Shown here piece after piece: positions 1-10,239 of a stretch of DNA of 64,000 bases. Within the stretch, counting starts at the first letter, position 1; every line of letters starts with the position of its first letter. The position numbers and the translations under genes were made by a program. Below the pieces are notes generated by a model. The model ran no database searches and was not told the origin of the DNA. It saw only the letters and a program-made list of their open reading frames with translations. Source of the stretch: Cryptomeria japonica (Eukaryota > Streptophyta > Pinopsida > Cupressales > Cupressaceae); the NCBI RefSeq assembly GCF_030272615.1, contig NC_081406.1, forward strand, positions 113,367,783 to 113,431,782, in the 5' to 3' direction.

Positions 1-215
1 TTGCCTGCCTATATCCTCTTCTCACAACTGCTTCAACCTTTTTCGCTCTCTTCTTAGATTGAATTTGGTTTTCAATCGACTCAGCACTACCAAATACTTC
101 TTCCTTTGGTTCCCTGGGTGCTTCAAGAAGGGCTTTTGCATAAGTCTCAATGATGTGATCATCGGTTTCATAACCCATCTCAGTAACCCAAACTGTTCTT
201 GGGATTACTGCTTCC
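1..215 (-). pseudogene. Continuation of the unrecognised E reading frame, cut off by A
   Basis: Read on the minus strand, this stretch is open throughout and encodes a charged, Lys/Glu-rich peptide of about 71 residues with a KKRAKK basic cluster. Removing A and one copy of its CTTCC duplication (211-215 / 17442-17446) joins it in phase to the frame ending at 17447, so it is the same protein. It runs off the left edge of the window. I do not recognise the domain. Confidence 0.6.
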
Positions 216-1393
216 TGTAGACATCCAAAAATGGTCAACGCTTGCGGAGTCATACTTTAACATTTTTACATTGCCTTATTTTAGGGTTCTTGCATCGCAT
301 TAACATTTCTTCTATGTTGTGCACTTGGTCTTTATCATTTGCGAGCATCAAGTCCTTTTTCTACATTCCTCATTTTTCTCGCTTTCAAATTAGGTCTTGT
401 CAATAGCAATCTTCAGTCATGATTTTGGTCAATCCTTGTCCTTTTCAATCTCGTCATTTTGTGATCGATTCATCATCGATCCTTGTCCTTTTCAATCATG
501 TCAATTTGGATCAATTAGTCATTGTTCCTCATCAATTGGCACCTATCAATTTGATCTCCTTGTCAATCTTGGTCAATTTGTCATTGATTTTTGTCAACCA
601 ATCTCAATCATTTATCAACATTGGTCCTTTGTCAATCAGAATCATGATCGAACCTACATTAATTTCTTGTTGTCTTGACCTAATTCCTTGTCCTCTTATT
701 TCTAGGGTTTTATGATTTGTTCATTTAATCCTTTTCTTCTTCTTTGTGGGTTAAATAAATCTATTTATTTAGTCCTAGGTCTCTTTCATGAATTAATTAA
801 TGGATGAAAACCTATTAATTAATTCACCTAAATTCTATTTCATCTTTTTCTTCAATTTTATAATTTGCTAATTTCTCCTAATTTCTAATTTCTATTTCTA
901 TTTCAATCTTGTCATAGTTTGTCATGCATTTTGTATAGCAACTTGTCATAATTTGTCATAATTTGTCATACTCCTTGCATAGCAACTTGTCATTTGTCAT
1001 AATGTTGCCATTCTTCATTTGAATTTCCTTTCAAATCTCTTCATGCTAATCTTGTCCTCTCTCCAATTTGTCTATAAATTGGATGAGTTTCTTCAATCAA
1101 AAAACCACGCTTCTAGTATCCTTATGCTACAATTTTCATCTTTGTCAATCTTGCTTGTTTTCATACTTGCATTTTGCACTTGTAGGTGAGATCCACAAAC
1201 AAAATAATTTGAAGGAGAAAGAAGGACAACGGAGGTCAATTGAAAGAGACATTGGTGATGGATTTTCATTTATTTTGAGTGACTTGTTTTCAATTCTTCT
1301 ATTGATTGTAATTAGGATTTATTTCATTGCAATTAGGCTTTGTGGTTAGCTAATATCTATTTGCTTTGATGTTAATCGAATTCCAGATCTACA
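216..1393 (+). repeat. 5' LTR of element A
   Basis: This 1178-bp LTR is the partner of 16304-17441. The two are close to identical in long blocks. The length difference of 40 bp comes mainly from the run of short TTGTCATAA-type repeats near 930-1005, which is longer here, and from an AATTAATTAATGG stretch near 793. A TATAAAT box lies at 1073-1079. Confidence 0.92.
1073..1079 (+). promoter_or_regulatory. TATA box of the A LTR
   Basis: TATAAAT is conserved in both LTRs (1073-1079 and 17122-17128), about 315-320 bp before the LTR end, after a pyrimidine-rich stretch. It is placed where an LTR promoter is expected. Motif match and conservation only. Confidence 0.45.
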
Positions 1394-1416
1394 TTTTTGG
1401 TGAACCTGATGTGAAC
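1394..1416 (+). other. Primer-binding site of element A (unusual type)
   Basis: Directly after the LTR end (TACA) comes TTTT and then TGGTGAACCTGATGTGAAC (1398-1416). The position and the initial TGG fit a tRNA primer site. The same site occurs in B, C and the possible element I, but it is not the initiator-Met type used by D-H and does not match a common plant tRNA 3' end that I can recall. Confidence 0.7.
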
Positions 1417-1509
1417 TAACCCCTTAACCATGTTTTGAGTGCTTTTGAGCTATTTGCAGGTGAAAAACTCAAGAAACCGAGTGACTCGGAGCTTTCTGGG
1501 CACTTCTGC

Positions 1510-1614
1510 GCCTGTGTTGAAGGGTTTTGTGCCTATGTAGAAGGGTTCTGCGCCTATGTAGAAGGGTTTTACGCCTGTTTTGAAGGGTTCTGCGACTGTG
1601 TTGAGTCATTCTGC
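1510..1614 (+). repeat. Five 21-bp tandem repeats in A, next to the primer site
   Basis: Five units start at 1510, 1531, 1552, 1573 and 1594, with consensus GCCTATGTAGAAGGGTTCTGC. As the unit is a multiple of three the array is open in one frame and would encode a seven-residue repeat of CAYVEGF type. The open frame spans 1435-1716. Whether it is translated is unknown; its place about 115 bp after the primer site is that of a leader. Confidence 0.85.
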
Positions 1615-3620
1615 ACTTGTGTAAGGCCAGAAACAGAGGTAAAATCAGTTGTTTTTACTTGTAAGTTTGTTTATTTTCATTCTCTTTCTTGCATTCTAAT
1701 TTTTCTTTGGTACTGATTCTCTATGCAGCATCTTGGCGTTCGTGTGACGAAGAATAAAAGTACAACTACTGATGAATCTTATGCAGGATGCAGTCAAAGG
1801 CTCTCATTAAAACATCTTGCTTGAGATTTTTAAAGTAGTGCCACATTTCATTTCTTAAAGGTTAATGAACACCATGCATGCTTTGTCTGTTTTTAATTTG
1901 ATTGCATGTTTTAACCCTTAGAACTGGGCCTACCTCCCGATTTGCCTAGCACTTCACACAGGCATTGGTGAGAGGGAATGACCCAAAGTGGTGATGGGCT
2001 AAATCCAAGCTCTTCCGAACCACTCTAAATAACTATGGATGCAACGAAAGTTGTAGACATTGGGTGCTGGAATGGTATTGCGACGATTTATTCGCCAGAT
2101 CAATACCCACCCAAACGGATGCCCTTACTAGAATCTCTTGTTTTTAGATGCCAAAATCCTTCTATTTGTTGGCTCAGGCGTTGTGATACGCGCATGCCAA
2201 AGACACCTCTCATGTAATCCTCAGTTAGAGATAGCAAGTTCTTGGGAAGTGATGCCCCTTGAACTTGAAGCTTGGTATGCTCGAGAAGTGAGTGCACTGT
2301 AAGGGGGAGCCAGTGCTACCAAGCGTCTAGCTATCTGGCTAAGTGTTGTATTTTATGGTTAGAGGATTCAACAAATATTTCCCTTGCCAGCCATAGGATT
2401 TGTTGTGAATGAGCATGAATGTCTTGGGTCTAAGTCTAAACACCTTGTCTTTTGTGATTGTCAAAAGTTGAATTATACAATTGTCACAAAACATCATGTG
2501 TCAAACAAGTCCAAACATTATCCAAACAAGGTTTTAAAAAGAGAACATTCATCCAACAAAGTTCAAAACATTTTCAAAACATGGCTTTCAAACACATTGA
2601 AAAACTTTGTCTCAACATTAATGTCACTTTAGGCTAGGTTTTGCATAGTCCAACTTAGGTCCTAGGGAATATTGTCATCTCCCTTCATTTTAGTCCTTTT
2701 CATTGCAAGCATCCTCATTTTGCACTTAGGTTCAAAATATTTTCCCTAAGTTGGCATTTCATTGTCATATCCAAGATATATTTCCATTTGGGTGACATTT
2801 GTGCATTATCCTTGTCATGCTAAAATTAGGTCTTGCCTAGGTTGCATTTTGCATATTCCAAGTCATTGGTCTTCGCATATTCTTATCATTGTATTGTCAT
2901 CTTGTCTTGGCTTCATCTTGTCATATCATATCCTTAGATCATTTTCATGTCATATCCTGAGTCATTGTCATAATCATTGCCTTCTTGCATTTAGTCTCAA
3001 AATTTGGTTTGTCAAACTTGAAAAATCAAAACTTTGGATGATACCCTAAGTTGTTGTTAAGGAGTCTTGACCTTGTCTAAGATTTGTCCTTTCATTAATA
3101 TCATTTTTGTCAAACCTAGCTTAGTATCCAAGCATATAGGTGAGACATTGTCAATTTGTCTTATTGTCATTTGGTCTTTTGTCCTTTAAGGTCTTCGCTT
3201 CATTTCAACTTCCCAAGGTTGAGTCTTTAGCTTTGCATTTCAAAAGTTTGTCCAAATCTTGAATAAACAACAAAAACATTTAGTTGCATTGTCATCCTTT
3301 TAGGTTGCATTTGTCAATCCCATTAGTTGCATTGCATAGTGACATGTTTGTTGAAATGAGGTCTCAACCTTCTTACGAAGCCATGTCATCACAATTGACA
3401 AATCAATCATGTCAATCCAATCTCTACATGTCTTAGAACTTGGATCAAACTTATCATGATGATGTAAATGTCCAAATACAAAAACTAGAGGAGAAACTAG
3501 CTCAAGAAAAGGAGATTTTGGAACAAAAAGTGAAAAACATTGAGAAGAATAGATCACAAATGTCCAAAATATTTTGAAAATTTCCAAGTTGAAATCCAAA
3601 TATTGAGCCAATTGAAGTAA
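1615..3620 (+). other. Internal leader region of A with a coiled-coil-like coding remnant at its end
   Basis: Mostly AT-rich sequence without a recognisable gene. Between about 2760 and 3300 it is full of TTGTCAT-like words resembling those in A's own LTR. From about 3460 to 3620 the plus strand reads as a Glu/Lys/Gln/Leu-rich coiled-coil-like peptide with a stop and a phase change near 3575-3592. The last part runs in phase, through the B insertion, into the frame at 11504. This looks like the damaged N-terminal part of A's only protein. Confidence 0.5.
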
Positions 3621-3798
3621 GATCTTGTAGCGTCCTAAAATTGTGACACTTGCAATTTCGACTACATTTGGGTCTTCACGATGGCGGCGCAACGTTGAAC
3701 TTGAATGGAGACCCCGAAACCTGCTTGTGACACCAAAAATTGCATTTTTTGCACCTTGGCCTGATCCTTCCTTGCACCCTGCTATCCCGGGAGGTGGG

Positions 3799-3922
3799 AC
3801 CATGGTGCCCAGCGCCCTGGTCCTTCAGGACGAGGGTGCCCAGCGCCCTGTTCCTTCAGGACTAGGGCACCCAGCGCCCTGGTCCCCTAGGACCATGGCG
3901 CCCAGCGCCCTGGTCCCTGGCC
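3799..3922 (+). repeat. GC-rich 31-bp tandem repeats in the B LTR
   Basis: Four units start at 3799, 3830, 3861 and 3892, built around a GCGCCCAGCGCCCTGGTC core with alternating ACCATGG and ACTAGGG starts. The array stands out from the AT-rich surroundings and lies about 120-240 bp before the TATA box, so it is in U3. The 3' LTR (from about 10433) and both LTRs of C have about three units. Confidence 0.85.
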
Positions 3923-4039
3923 CTATTTTTGGGCCCGGTCTCTTTTGGGTCTCGGGTCTTTATGTTTGCAAATTGGAAAATAATGTTTCCTGGTCGGCCT
4001 AAGGTCAGGAAAATTAGTCTATCAACCCTAATTGACTAG

Positions 4040-4047
4040 TATATAAA
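4040..4047 (+). promoter_or_regulatory. TATA box of the B/C LTR family
   Basis: TATATAAA is present at the same place in all four LTRs of the family (4040-4047, 10637-10644, 41473-41480, 48087-48094), after a CTAATTGAC-like stretch. It lies about 415 bp into the LTR. Likely U3 promoter; conservation and motif only. Confidence 0.6.
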
Positions 4048-4909
4048 CTACATTTCCTCTCCCATTTTGGTGGATGGAAAAAAGGCAGAAAACGATATTC
4101 AAGCGTTCAAGCATTCAAGCATTCAAGCATTCCTTCAAGCAATTGAGCATTCTAAGTCTCCATTGAAGGCTAAGTGTTGCATTCAAGACAAGGATTCAAC
4201 CATTGAAGAGGAGATCACTTACAACACATTACATACAACATACATTACACCTTCGCATGTAAGAATACAAACATTCTTACAACAAGGTATCAGTACTTGT
4301 TTACATTACAAACATTTACATTTACAGCATTCTCATTTCTTGGTTAATTCCAAAACCGGGGTTTGACCTAAAGGCAAACCCCTCACCCCTAACCCCCCAA
4401 TCGTCCTCTCTTTTCTGTGTGTAGGTTGCAAGTACGCAGCTGTAATTGAAGATCTGGAATCCTTGTGCAGAGACGAACAGATCCACCTTCGTTTCGCAGA
4501 TTTTTCGGAGGACCGTGTGCACGCCGGGCGCCATCGTCCCATCAACTTTCGCTCAAATTTGTAGAACAGCACCGTCTCAACATTTTACTGCTAATTCCAG
4601 GTCCGCAGCTTCATCCCATATCCCTATCTCTATTTATAAGCGAATCTTTCCTATTTTACATGCATTCTTAGTTCAATCTTTCTATCTACATTCTTTACAA
4701 AAGAGGGTATCCTTGATGTCTTAACCCTTGAAACTCATTTAGAATCCAATCCTGCATTGTGTGGGATTGGATCTTGTGGGTTTCAACCCCTCTTTTGAAT
4801 GTAAAGTCTCCCCTAAGTGAAAACCATCAACCCTAGTGACTCTCCCTTCTCTCTCCTTGGAGTTGGGGAGGGGAGAACGACTAGGGTTCAATTTTTCCGC
4901 TTTACATTT

Positions 4910-4928
4910 TGGTGAACCTGACGTGAAC
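4910..4928 (+). other. Primer-binding site of element B (unusual type)
   Basis: TGGTGAACCTGACGTGAAC follows the LTR end after TTT. It differs from that of A at one base and from that of C (42326-42344) at two. The shared site across two structurally different families suggests use of the same primer and the same reverse transcriptase source. Confidence 0.7.
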
Positions 4929-6091
4929 ATCCTCATTCTGATTATTCATGGTTAGATCTGAAAATTTTGCTTTCCTAATTATATTTCCATGTTTGATCTT
5001 TTGCAAATTTTAGAGGTTGATTGCATAAAAACCCTAAAATTTTCTTTTTAAGTAATTAAGCTTGTGAAATGTTTAATTGTTAATGCTTGTTTCAGATCTA
5101 CCCTTCTATTGCAAATTATCAATTCATATTTGTGCTTTAATTCTGAAAATTAAGTGGTTAAATGTCAAAACCCTAATTTTTAAGACCTCCTTGATTCAAC
5201 CTTTGACTGATAATTTCACTAATCAAAACACCTCCAAATCGGCTGTAACTTTGGATTCCGCAATAAAATCACAATATCTTTCATCCCTAAAAATTTGGAA
5301 AAAAGTTGCGAGAACCGTGTGCACCCCGAGCGCCATCGTCCCCGACATTTTTTCCGAAATTTCGGGAGCTAGATCTTACTGTATTTTTCTGCTAAAATCC
5401 AGAATTTTGGCTGATTTTATCAATTTTAACACTTTCAAAATTAAAGTCAAAGTTGGTCTAGCGATTGCTTGGATTGAGGCTTCTAATCATTCAAAAATTG
5501 TTGAAATTGAAATTTGTATCAAAATTGTGTTTCTTACAGTCCTAAATCTGAAAAGTGTGTTGGCATTCATTCAAAATTTCAGTGCTTTATTCAAATTTTT
5601 GCAGTTTGTGAGTTTTGAAATTAAGTGTTTAATTGCAACAACCTTGATTTCCACTTTCAAATTCGAATTTTGCATGAAATCTAGTCAACTTTTAAATTTC
5701 AAAGCCTGCATTGCTTTCAGCATTCCCTCTAAAATCATAAAATTCAAAATTTCAGTTTCCCTCTCTTTTTCAAAATTCAAATTTTACATTTTTCAACAAT
5801 CTTGGTAGGGTTCAATTTTGAGATTGCAACTTTAATTTGGCCTATCTACAGATCGTAAAATCACTCAATTTTTTCAGATTGGCTTTAAAATCATCATAAC
5901 TTTCATCCCTAAAAATTTCGAAAAAAGTTGCGAGGACTGTGTGCACTCCGTTCGCCATGGTCCCGGACATTTTTTCCGAAATTTCGGGAGATTGTCCTGA
6001 TTGTATTTAACAGCTTAAATCTAGGAGATTGGCTGGTTTTATTGAAAATTGCTACCTCTAAAATTCAAAATCTTCTCTCTTTCTTTAGTGC
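4929..6091 (+). other. Long leader of element B with an internal 91-bp duplication
   Basis: About 1.2 kb between primer site and gag. It contains two copies of a 91-bp module (5278-5368 and 5900-5990), each with GTTGCGAG, an invariant GTGTGCAC, a CGCCAT core and the stretch TTTTTTCCGAAATTTCGGGAG. A 243-codon open frame (5077-5808) covers the first copy and is also open in C (42491-43222). The composition is very AT-rich with many Phe/Ile/Lys codons, and I regard translation as unproven. The leader may hold RNA dimerisation or packaging signals. Confidence 0.6.
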
Positions 6092-9000
6092 ATGAGTTTT
6101 ACGACAATAAGCCCTACTTACACTATTCCCATTAGACGAAGCCTTAGAATTAAGTCTTTCCAAGGTTTAATTACTGAGGAGATGGAATCTAATTTAAATG
6201 GCCTTTTTAACGAGGACATGGGTAATTCCTCTAATCCTCTTAATGATGAAGAAGCTCTTCATGAGGTTTCTGTAGAACAACTCTCAAAATTGGATAACCA
6301 ATTTGATGATTTTCGACAATGGATGTCTCAAGAATACCCTGATAGCAAAGCTCTTTCATTAATTGAGGGTCTAAAACGTATGGTTCAAAGTGATAAGAAT
6401 GGAATTGATATTTTGCGTGGTATTGCACACATTGTGGATTCGAATGTGATGCCTATGAAGAGTTGTGCCGAAACTTTGGGTTATACACAACCTCCTACTC
6501 AAGTTAATAATTCTATTCCTTTGACAACTCCTATTGCTAGTATACCTACTTTTATATCAAACATAATGACTACTTCAATACAAGACATTCCTCCTATGAT
6601 CACTAGTCATGGGGGCAATCCTTCCTCTTCAATCAATCCAACTTCTTCATTCATTCCTTCAATGAGTGCCCCTATTATATCTCCACAAATGAACATGACG
6701 CAAGGGGGCAATTCGTTTTCCATTCCTCCTTGTAGTGTTCCTCCTTTCCAATCATCTCCTATGACTAACTATCATAGTGTCCCGCCACCTTACTCTCTAC
6801 CTTCTTTCAATAACATAACACCTCCATCACAATCTAACACATCTAATATGAACTCTTCGACTGAAGCGACCATTAACAATCTTGCACAAACTATATCTTC
6901 TTTACAGCAACAAATTGCCTCTATGAATCAATCTAAGTTTAGTGTGCCCACATTTGATGTTGCGAGCCCACTTTCTCTTGACATTGTTCGAGCTATCCCC
7001 CCTAAACATGTTGAAATTCCACATTTGGAGCTTTATAATGGTAAGGGTGATCCTCTAACACATGTTAAGACCTTTCAAACAATATGTACTGATTTTGCTT
7101 ATGACCAAAGGTTGCTTGCAAAATTGTTTACTAGAACATTAAGAGACAAAGCCCTACAATGGTATTGCTCGTTGCCTTCCTATTCTATTTCTTCTTTCGA
7201 ACAACTTGCAAATGCTTTCATTCAACAATTTCAAAACAATATAAGTCCTAAGGTTACTTTGATTGATTTAATGCATTGTAAACAAGGTGTTAAAGAAAAA
7301 GTGACTCATTTCATTGGTAGATATAAGCATTTGTATGCTCGGATTTCTTTTCCAGTACCTGACAATGATATTCAAAGAATATTTATTTCTAATTTACAAA
7401 AAGATATTAGAGAAAAACTCCTATTTTCTGAGTTTACTTCTTTCCAACAGTTGTGCGTAACTCTTCACAATTATCAACCGACTGTGAGTCAAATGGAACA
7501 AGCAAATCCTATGGCTCTGAGTGATAAGGGTGATAGTAGTCAACAACCATTTGGGAAGTTTAAACCGAACAGAGAGTCCATTAAATTCAATGAAAACATC
7601 ATCAACAACAATGTGAATGCAGCATCAGGTGTGCTTCCTATTTCTAAGTTTTTCAAGAAAGAAAGAAAGTTTACTCCTTTGAATGAATCATTGCATAGTA
7701 TTATGAATAAGTTATTGGAACAAAATGTGCTTACCCTTCCTCCTATAAGGCAAATAGATCCTACAAAGATTAATTCACCCTATTTGGATAACAAATCTTT
7801 TTGTCAATTTCATCGTCATCCTGGGCATGATACTGAAAAATGTTTTTCCTTAAAGGGTAAAATTCAAGATTTGATTGATAATAATACTATCTCTGTTTCT
7901 GGAGTGAATGATAAAGGCAACACATCTGTAGCTCCTCCTAACCAAAATCTTCAGATTTTTACTGATCCATTACCTTCTCATACCTCTAATGCGATTGATA
8001 CTACTGATTCCTCTGTCTCACCTGATGATCTTGTGTCCATGACTCCGAATGTGATTAACTTTGTAGAGCAGCAGAAAATCCCTAAAGAACTTTCCATCAC
8101 CTTTGATTCTAGTGAAACTATCAGGGCACCTGATGGTCCTTTATATATAGTTGCAAAAGTCAAAAATACACCTTGTTGTGGAGTGCTTATTGATCCTTCT
8201 TGTATGGTTAATATCATTACTGAAGAATTTCTTTTTACTTTGCAATTGAATCAAGTGATCTATGATGAAACAAATGTGGTTGATGCATTTTCTTCTCCTG
8301 CAATTGGTTCTATTACATTACCTATTGAGGTCCATAACAAATCCCTTGATGTGGACTTTTCTATTATTCCATCGTCCGAACAATTTCGTGTGAAGCTAGG
8401 CTATCCTTGGCTGTCTTCCATGAAAGCTATTGCTTCTCCTATTCACAAGTGTTTGAAATTTCCCCATAATGGTGAAGTTGTTACTATCAATCATAGTCTC
8501 TTTAAACTAGCTGAAAGAGCTTCTAGTGTTCCTATTTATTACTTTTGGCCTAAACAATTCCAATCTCTTCCTCCGCGAAGTGATCATCTTTTTAAATCTT
8601 ATCAAAAGTGGAAAAAAGATATGATCCTATCTCTAAGTGAACCTAGAACACCCAAACTTGACATTCCTATCGTTCTTGAGAAGGAAGTTCTTCCCTTGAA
8701 AGATAAAACTAATGTCTTTCCTCAAGAAGATTCCCAACCCATTCTTATGAATGTGACTATGCCTATATCTAATAAACTTCCTAAAAGTAGACCTATACCT
8801 CCTCGTCATGATGGGCTTGGTCTCCTTCCTAAACCAAATATTCCTCCCTTATATGGAGCAGTTCCTCCTCCTTCCTCTTATGGAGAGAAGAGACCTTCCT
8901 CTTCTCCTATTATTCAACCTAAGAGACCACAACCTAAACACCCACGTGATAAGGATGAGAACATTCCTCCTCCTCAATCTTCTCAACTTCCTACTAAGAC

Positions 9001-9487
9001 TAGACGAAATCGTTCTGCACGTGAATGCCGACGAAAGCATCGTCTTAGAGCTCAGGCAGCTGCTTCTCAAACTTTGCAATCCCCAGAAACACCTTCAGCC
9101 AATATTATTCCATTTTCTCCTCAGCCAACGATTGAGCCAAAATCTCCTAAACATAAGATGCATGATGGTTTTGATCCTGTGCGAGTTAAAGATCCTATTT
9201 TTATAAATCTTGATGATGATATAGATGAAAATGTTATTGATGATGAAAATGTTACTTCTATTCATTCTGATAGTGAATATGAATACGTTGATGTTGATAA
9301 CCATTTATCTAACGAATTTTCTAAAGCACTTATCCTAGCTCCTAGACAAGAACAACGTGGCTCGGAACATGAACATAGCCCTTGTTTGGATCTTGTGATA
9401 CCTCCATCTATTGTGTTGGATGTTCCTCCTCTAGCGTCTTTCCTACCTTCCCGAAATATTGATCAGCAAGATCGGGGGGGTAGATGA
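6092..9487 (+). CDS. gag: Gag protein with protease-like domain, element B
   Basis: This open frame of 1131 codons starts at the first ATG after the leader. An N-terminal acidic segment and a Ser/Pro/Asn-rich linker (about residues 120-290) are followed by a retrotransposon-gag capsid domain (about 303-465) with a typical LxLYNGKGDP entry and LQWY-like core. A Cys/His knuckle of the form C-x2-H-x5-H-x4-C lies near 570-585. A retropepsin-like fold (about 686-810) ends in LGYPWL, but its active-site triplet reads D-P-S (residue about 699) instead of D-T/S-G, so cleavage activity is doubtful. The C-terminal third is Pro-rich, with a strongly basic Arg/Lys cluster (about 967-990) and then an acidic tail. 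No RT or integrase follows. The protein probably forms particles with enzymes supplied by another element. The copy in C is a pseudogene. Confidence 0.88.
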   Translation: MSFTTISPTYTIPIRRSLRIKSFQGLITEEMESNLNGLFNEDMGNSSNPLNDEEALHEVSVEQLSKLDNQFDDFRQWMSQEYPDSKALSLIEGLKRMVQSDKNGIDILRGIAHIVDSNVMPMKSCAETLGYTQPPTQVNNSIPLTTPIASIPTFISNIMTTSIQDIPPMITSHGGNPSSSINPTSSFIPSMSAPIISPQMNMTQGGNSFSIPPCSVPPFQSSPMTNYHSVPPPYSLPSFNNITPPSQSNTSNMNSSTEATINNLAQTISSLQQQIASMNQSKFSVPTFDVASPLSLDIVRAIPPKHVEIPHLELYNGKGDPLTHVKTFQTICTDFAYDQRLLAKLFTRTLRDKALQWYCSLPSYSISSFEQLANAFIQQFQNNISPKVTLIDLMHCKQGVKEKVTHFIGRYKHLYARISFPVPDNDIQRIFISNLQKDIREKLLFSEFTSFQQLCVTLHNYQPTVSQMEQANPMALSDKGDSSQQPFGKFKPNRESIKFNENIINNNVNAASGVLPISKFFKKERKFTPLNESLHSIMNKLLEQNVLTLPPIRQIDPTKINSPYLDNKSFCQFHRHPGHDTEKCFSLKGKIQDLIDNNTISVSGVNDKGNTSVAPPNQNLQIFTDPLPSHTSNAIDTTDSSVSPDDLVSMTPNVINFVEQQKIPKELSITFDSSETIRAPDGPLYIVAKVKNTPCCGVLIDPSCMVNIITEEFLFTLQLNQVIYDETNVVDAFSSPAIGSITLPIEVHNKSLDVDFSIIPSSEQFRVKLGYPWLSSMKAIASPIHKCLKFPHNGEVVTINHSLFKLAERASSVPIYYFWPKQFQSLPPRSDHLFKSYQKWKKDMILSLSEPRTPKLDIPIVLEKEVLPLKDKTNVFPQEDSQPILMNVTMPISNKLPKSRPIPPRHDGLGLLPKPNIPPLYGAVPPPSSYGEKRPSSSPIIQPKRPQPKHPRDKDENIPPPQSSQLPTKTRRNRSARECRRKHRLRAQAAASQTLQSPETPSANIIPFSPQPTIEPKSPKHKMHDGFDPVRVKDPIFINLDDDIDENVIDDENVTSIHSDSEYEYVDVDNHLSNEFSKALILAPRQEQRGSEHEHSPCLDLVIPPSIVLDVPPLASFLPSRNIDQQDRGGR

Positions 9488-10239
9488 CGTGCTAGACTAG
9501 TTCATTAGCATAGCAGATTCTCTCCTCCTCTCTTGATCTCTTTTTTTACTTCTTCTATGTGTTATTCTCATTCTTCTATTTTTTGTCTATAGTGTTGTCT
9601 ACTTGAGGATGATGCAAAGCATTGAGATCTCTTTTGGGTCTCTCTCATGCTGACTCAAAAGACACATGTGTTCCCTTCTTCTAGGTGACCTTCCTTGATT
9701 GGGGAATGAAGAACAATTATGCATACATACATATGATATACATGAATTATCATACAGCAGACTGACCCCGAGGAAAGCAAATTCACCTCGTGCTTTGTGT
9801 TTTGTGTCTATTATCCTTGGGCTTATCTCACACTTGGGGGCTAAATCCTTGTGATAACGTGCTCCTTTCCTTTCTCATTTCCTATATGTATCACTACCTT
9901 AAAGCAATCACCCCCGATGAGGCATGTGCGATCACTTTAATGTAGGGGGGCATACATCCCGTTCATATCTCTTCAAGATACTTGAAAGTTTCTTGGTGAA
10001 CTTAGATTTGCCTCAAAAATTTTTGGTAGTTTTCCTGCATGACTCATAGTGAGGGAACCTTACTACTGACAGTCATGGTTCTCCCTTGTGATCTTCCCTT
10101 TTACTTTGTCAATCGAAGTTGTAAGATCCTAAGTCCACTGGGGGTTTGGTGTATCTTGCCTCCTTGACGTGGTGAAAGTCTTTCAATGTTGTTTCCTTGT
10201 ACTTTACCAGAAGTATGGGCATACGCTTCTACTCCCGCT
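9488..10239 (+). other. 3' non-coding region of element B
   Basis: About 750 bp between the gag stop and the polypurine tract. It contains no coding remnant of pol. It is nearly colinear with 46918-47689 of C, including a CTTGGGGGCTAAATCCTT stretch that resembles a second polypurine tract about 400 bp before the LTR. Confidence 0.6.

Larger units (their letters stand above)
3626..4906 (+). repeat. 5' LTR of element B
   Basis: This 1281-bp LTR pairs with 10255-11503 (1249 bp). Its GC-rich array has four 31-bp units against three in the 3' LTR, which explains the length difference. After the TATA box follows a run of 8-bp ATTCAAGC repeats (about 4095-4140). The downstream part contains the GTGTGCAC module (4507-4540) that recurs twice in the leader. 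Confidence 0.95.

Noticed and set aside
397-715. Two overlapping open frames in the 5' LTR of A, repeated at 16485-16803
   Set aside because: They are LTR copies, in overlapping frames with TTGTCAAT-like repeat composition; no domain and no coding signature.
3300-3803. Open frame of 167 codons on the minus strand across the A/B junction
   Set aside because: It runs across the LTR start of B and into A sequence; similar short frames recur in every LTR of the family (for example 10250-10432, 41067-41267). Repeat sequence read in an untranslated strand.
4067-4724. Several 70-99 codon frames in the B LTR, repeated in 10664-11268, 41500-42087 and 48197-48795
   Set aside because: LTR sequence with 8-bp repeats. 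Frames are not kept in step among the four LTRs (lengths and starts differ).
8808-9304. Alternative frames opposite the 3' half of the B gag
   Set aside because: Shadows of the gag frame, which has recognised domains and runs through them.
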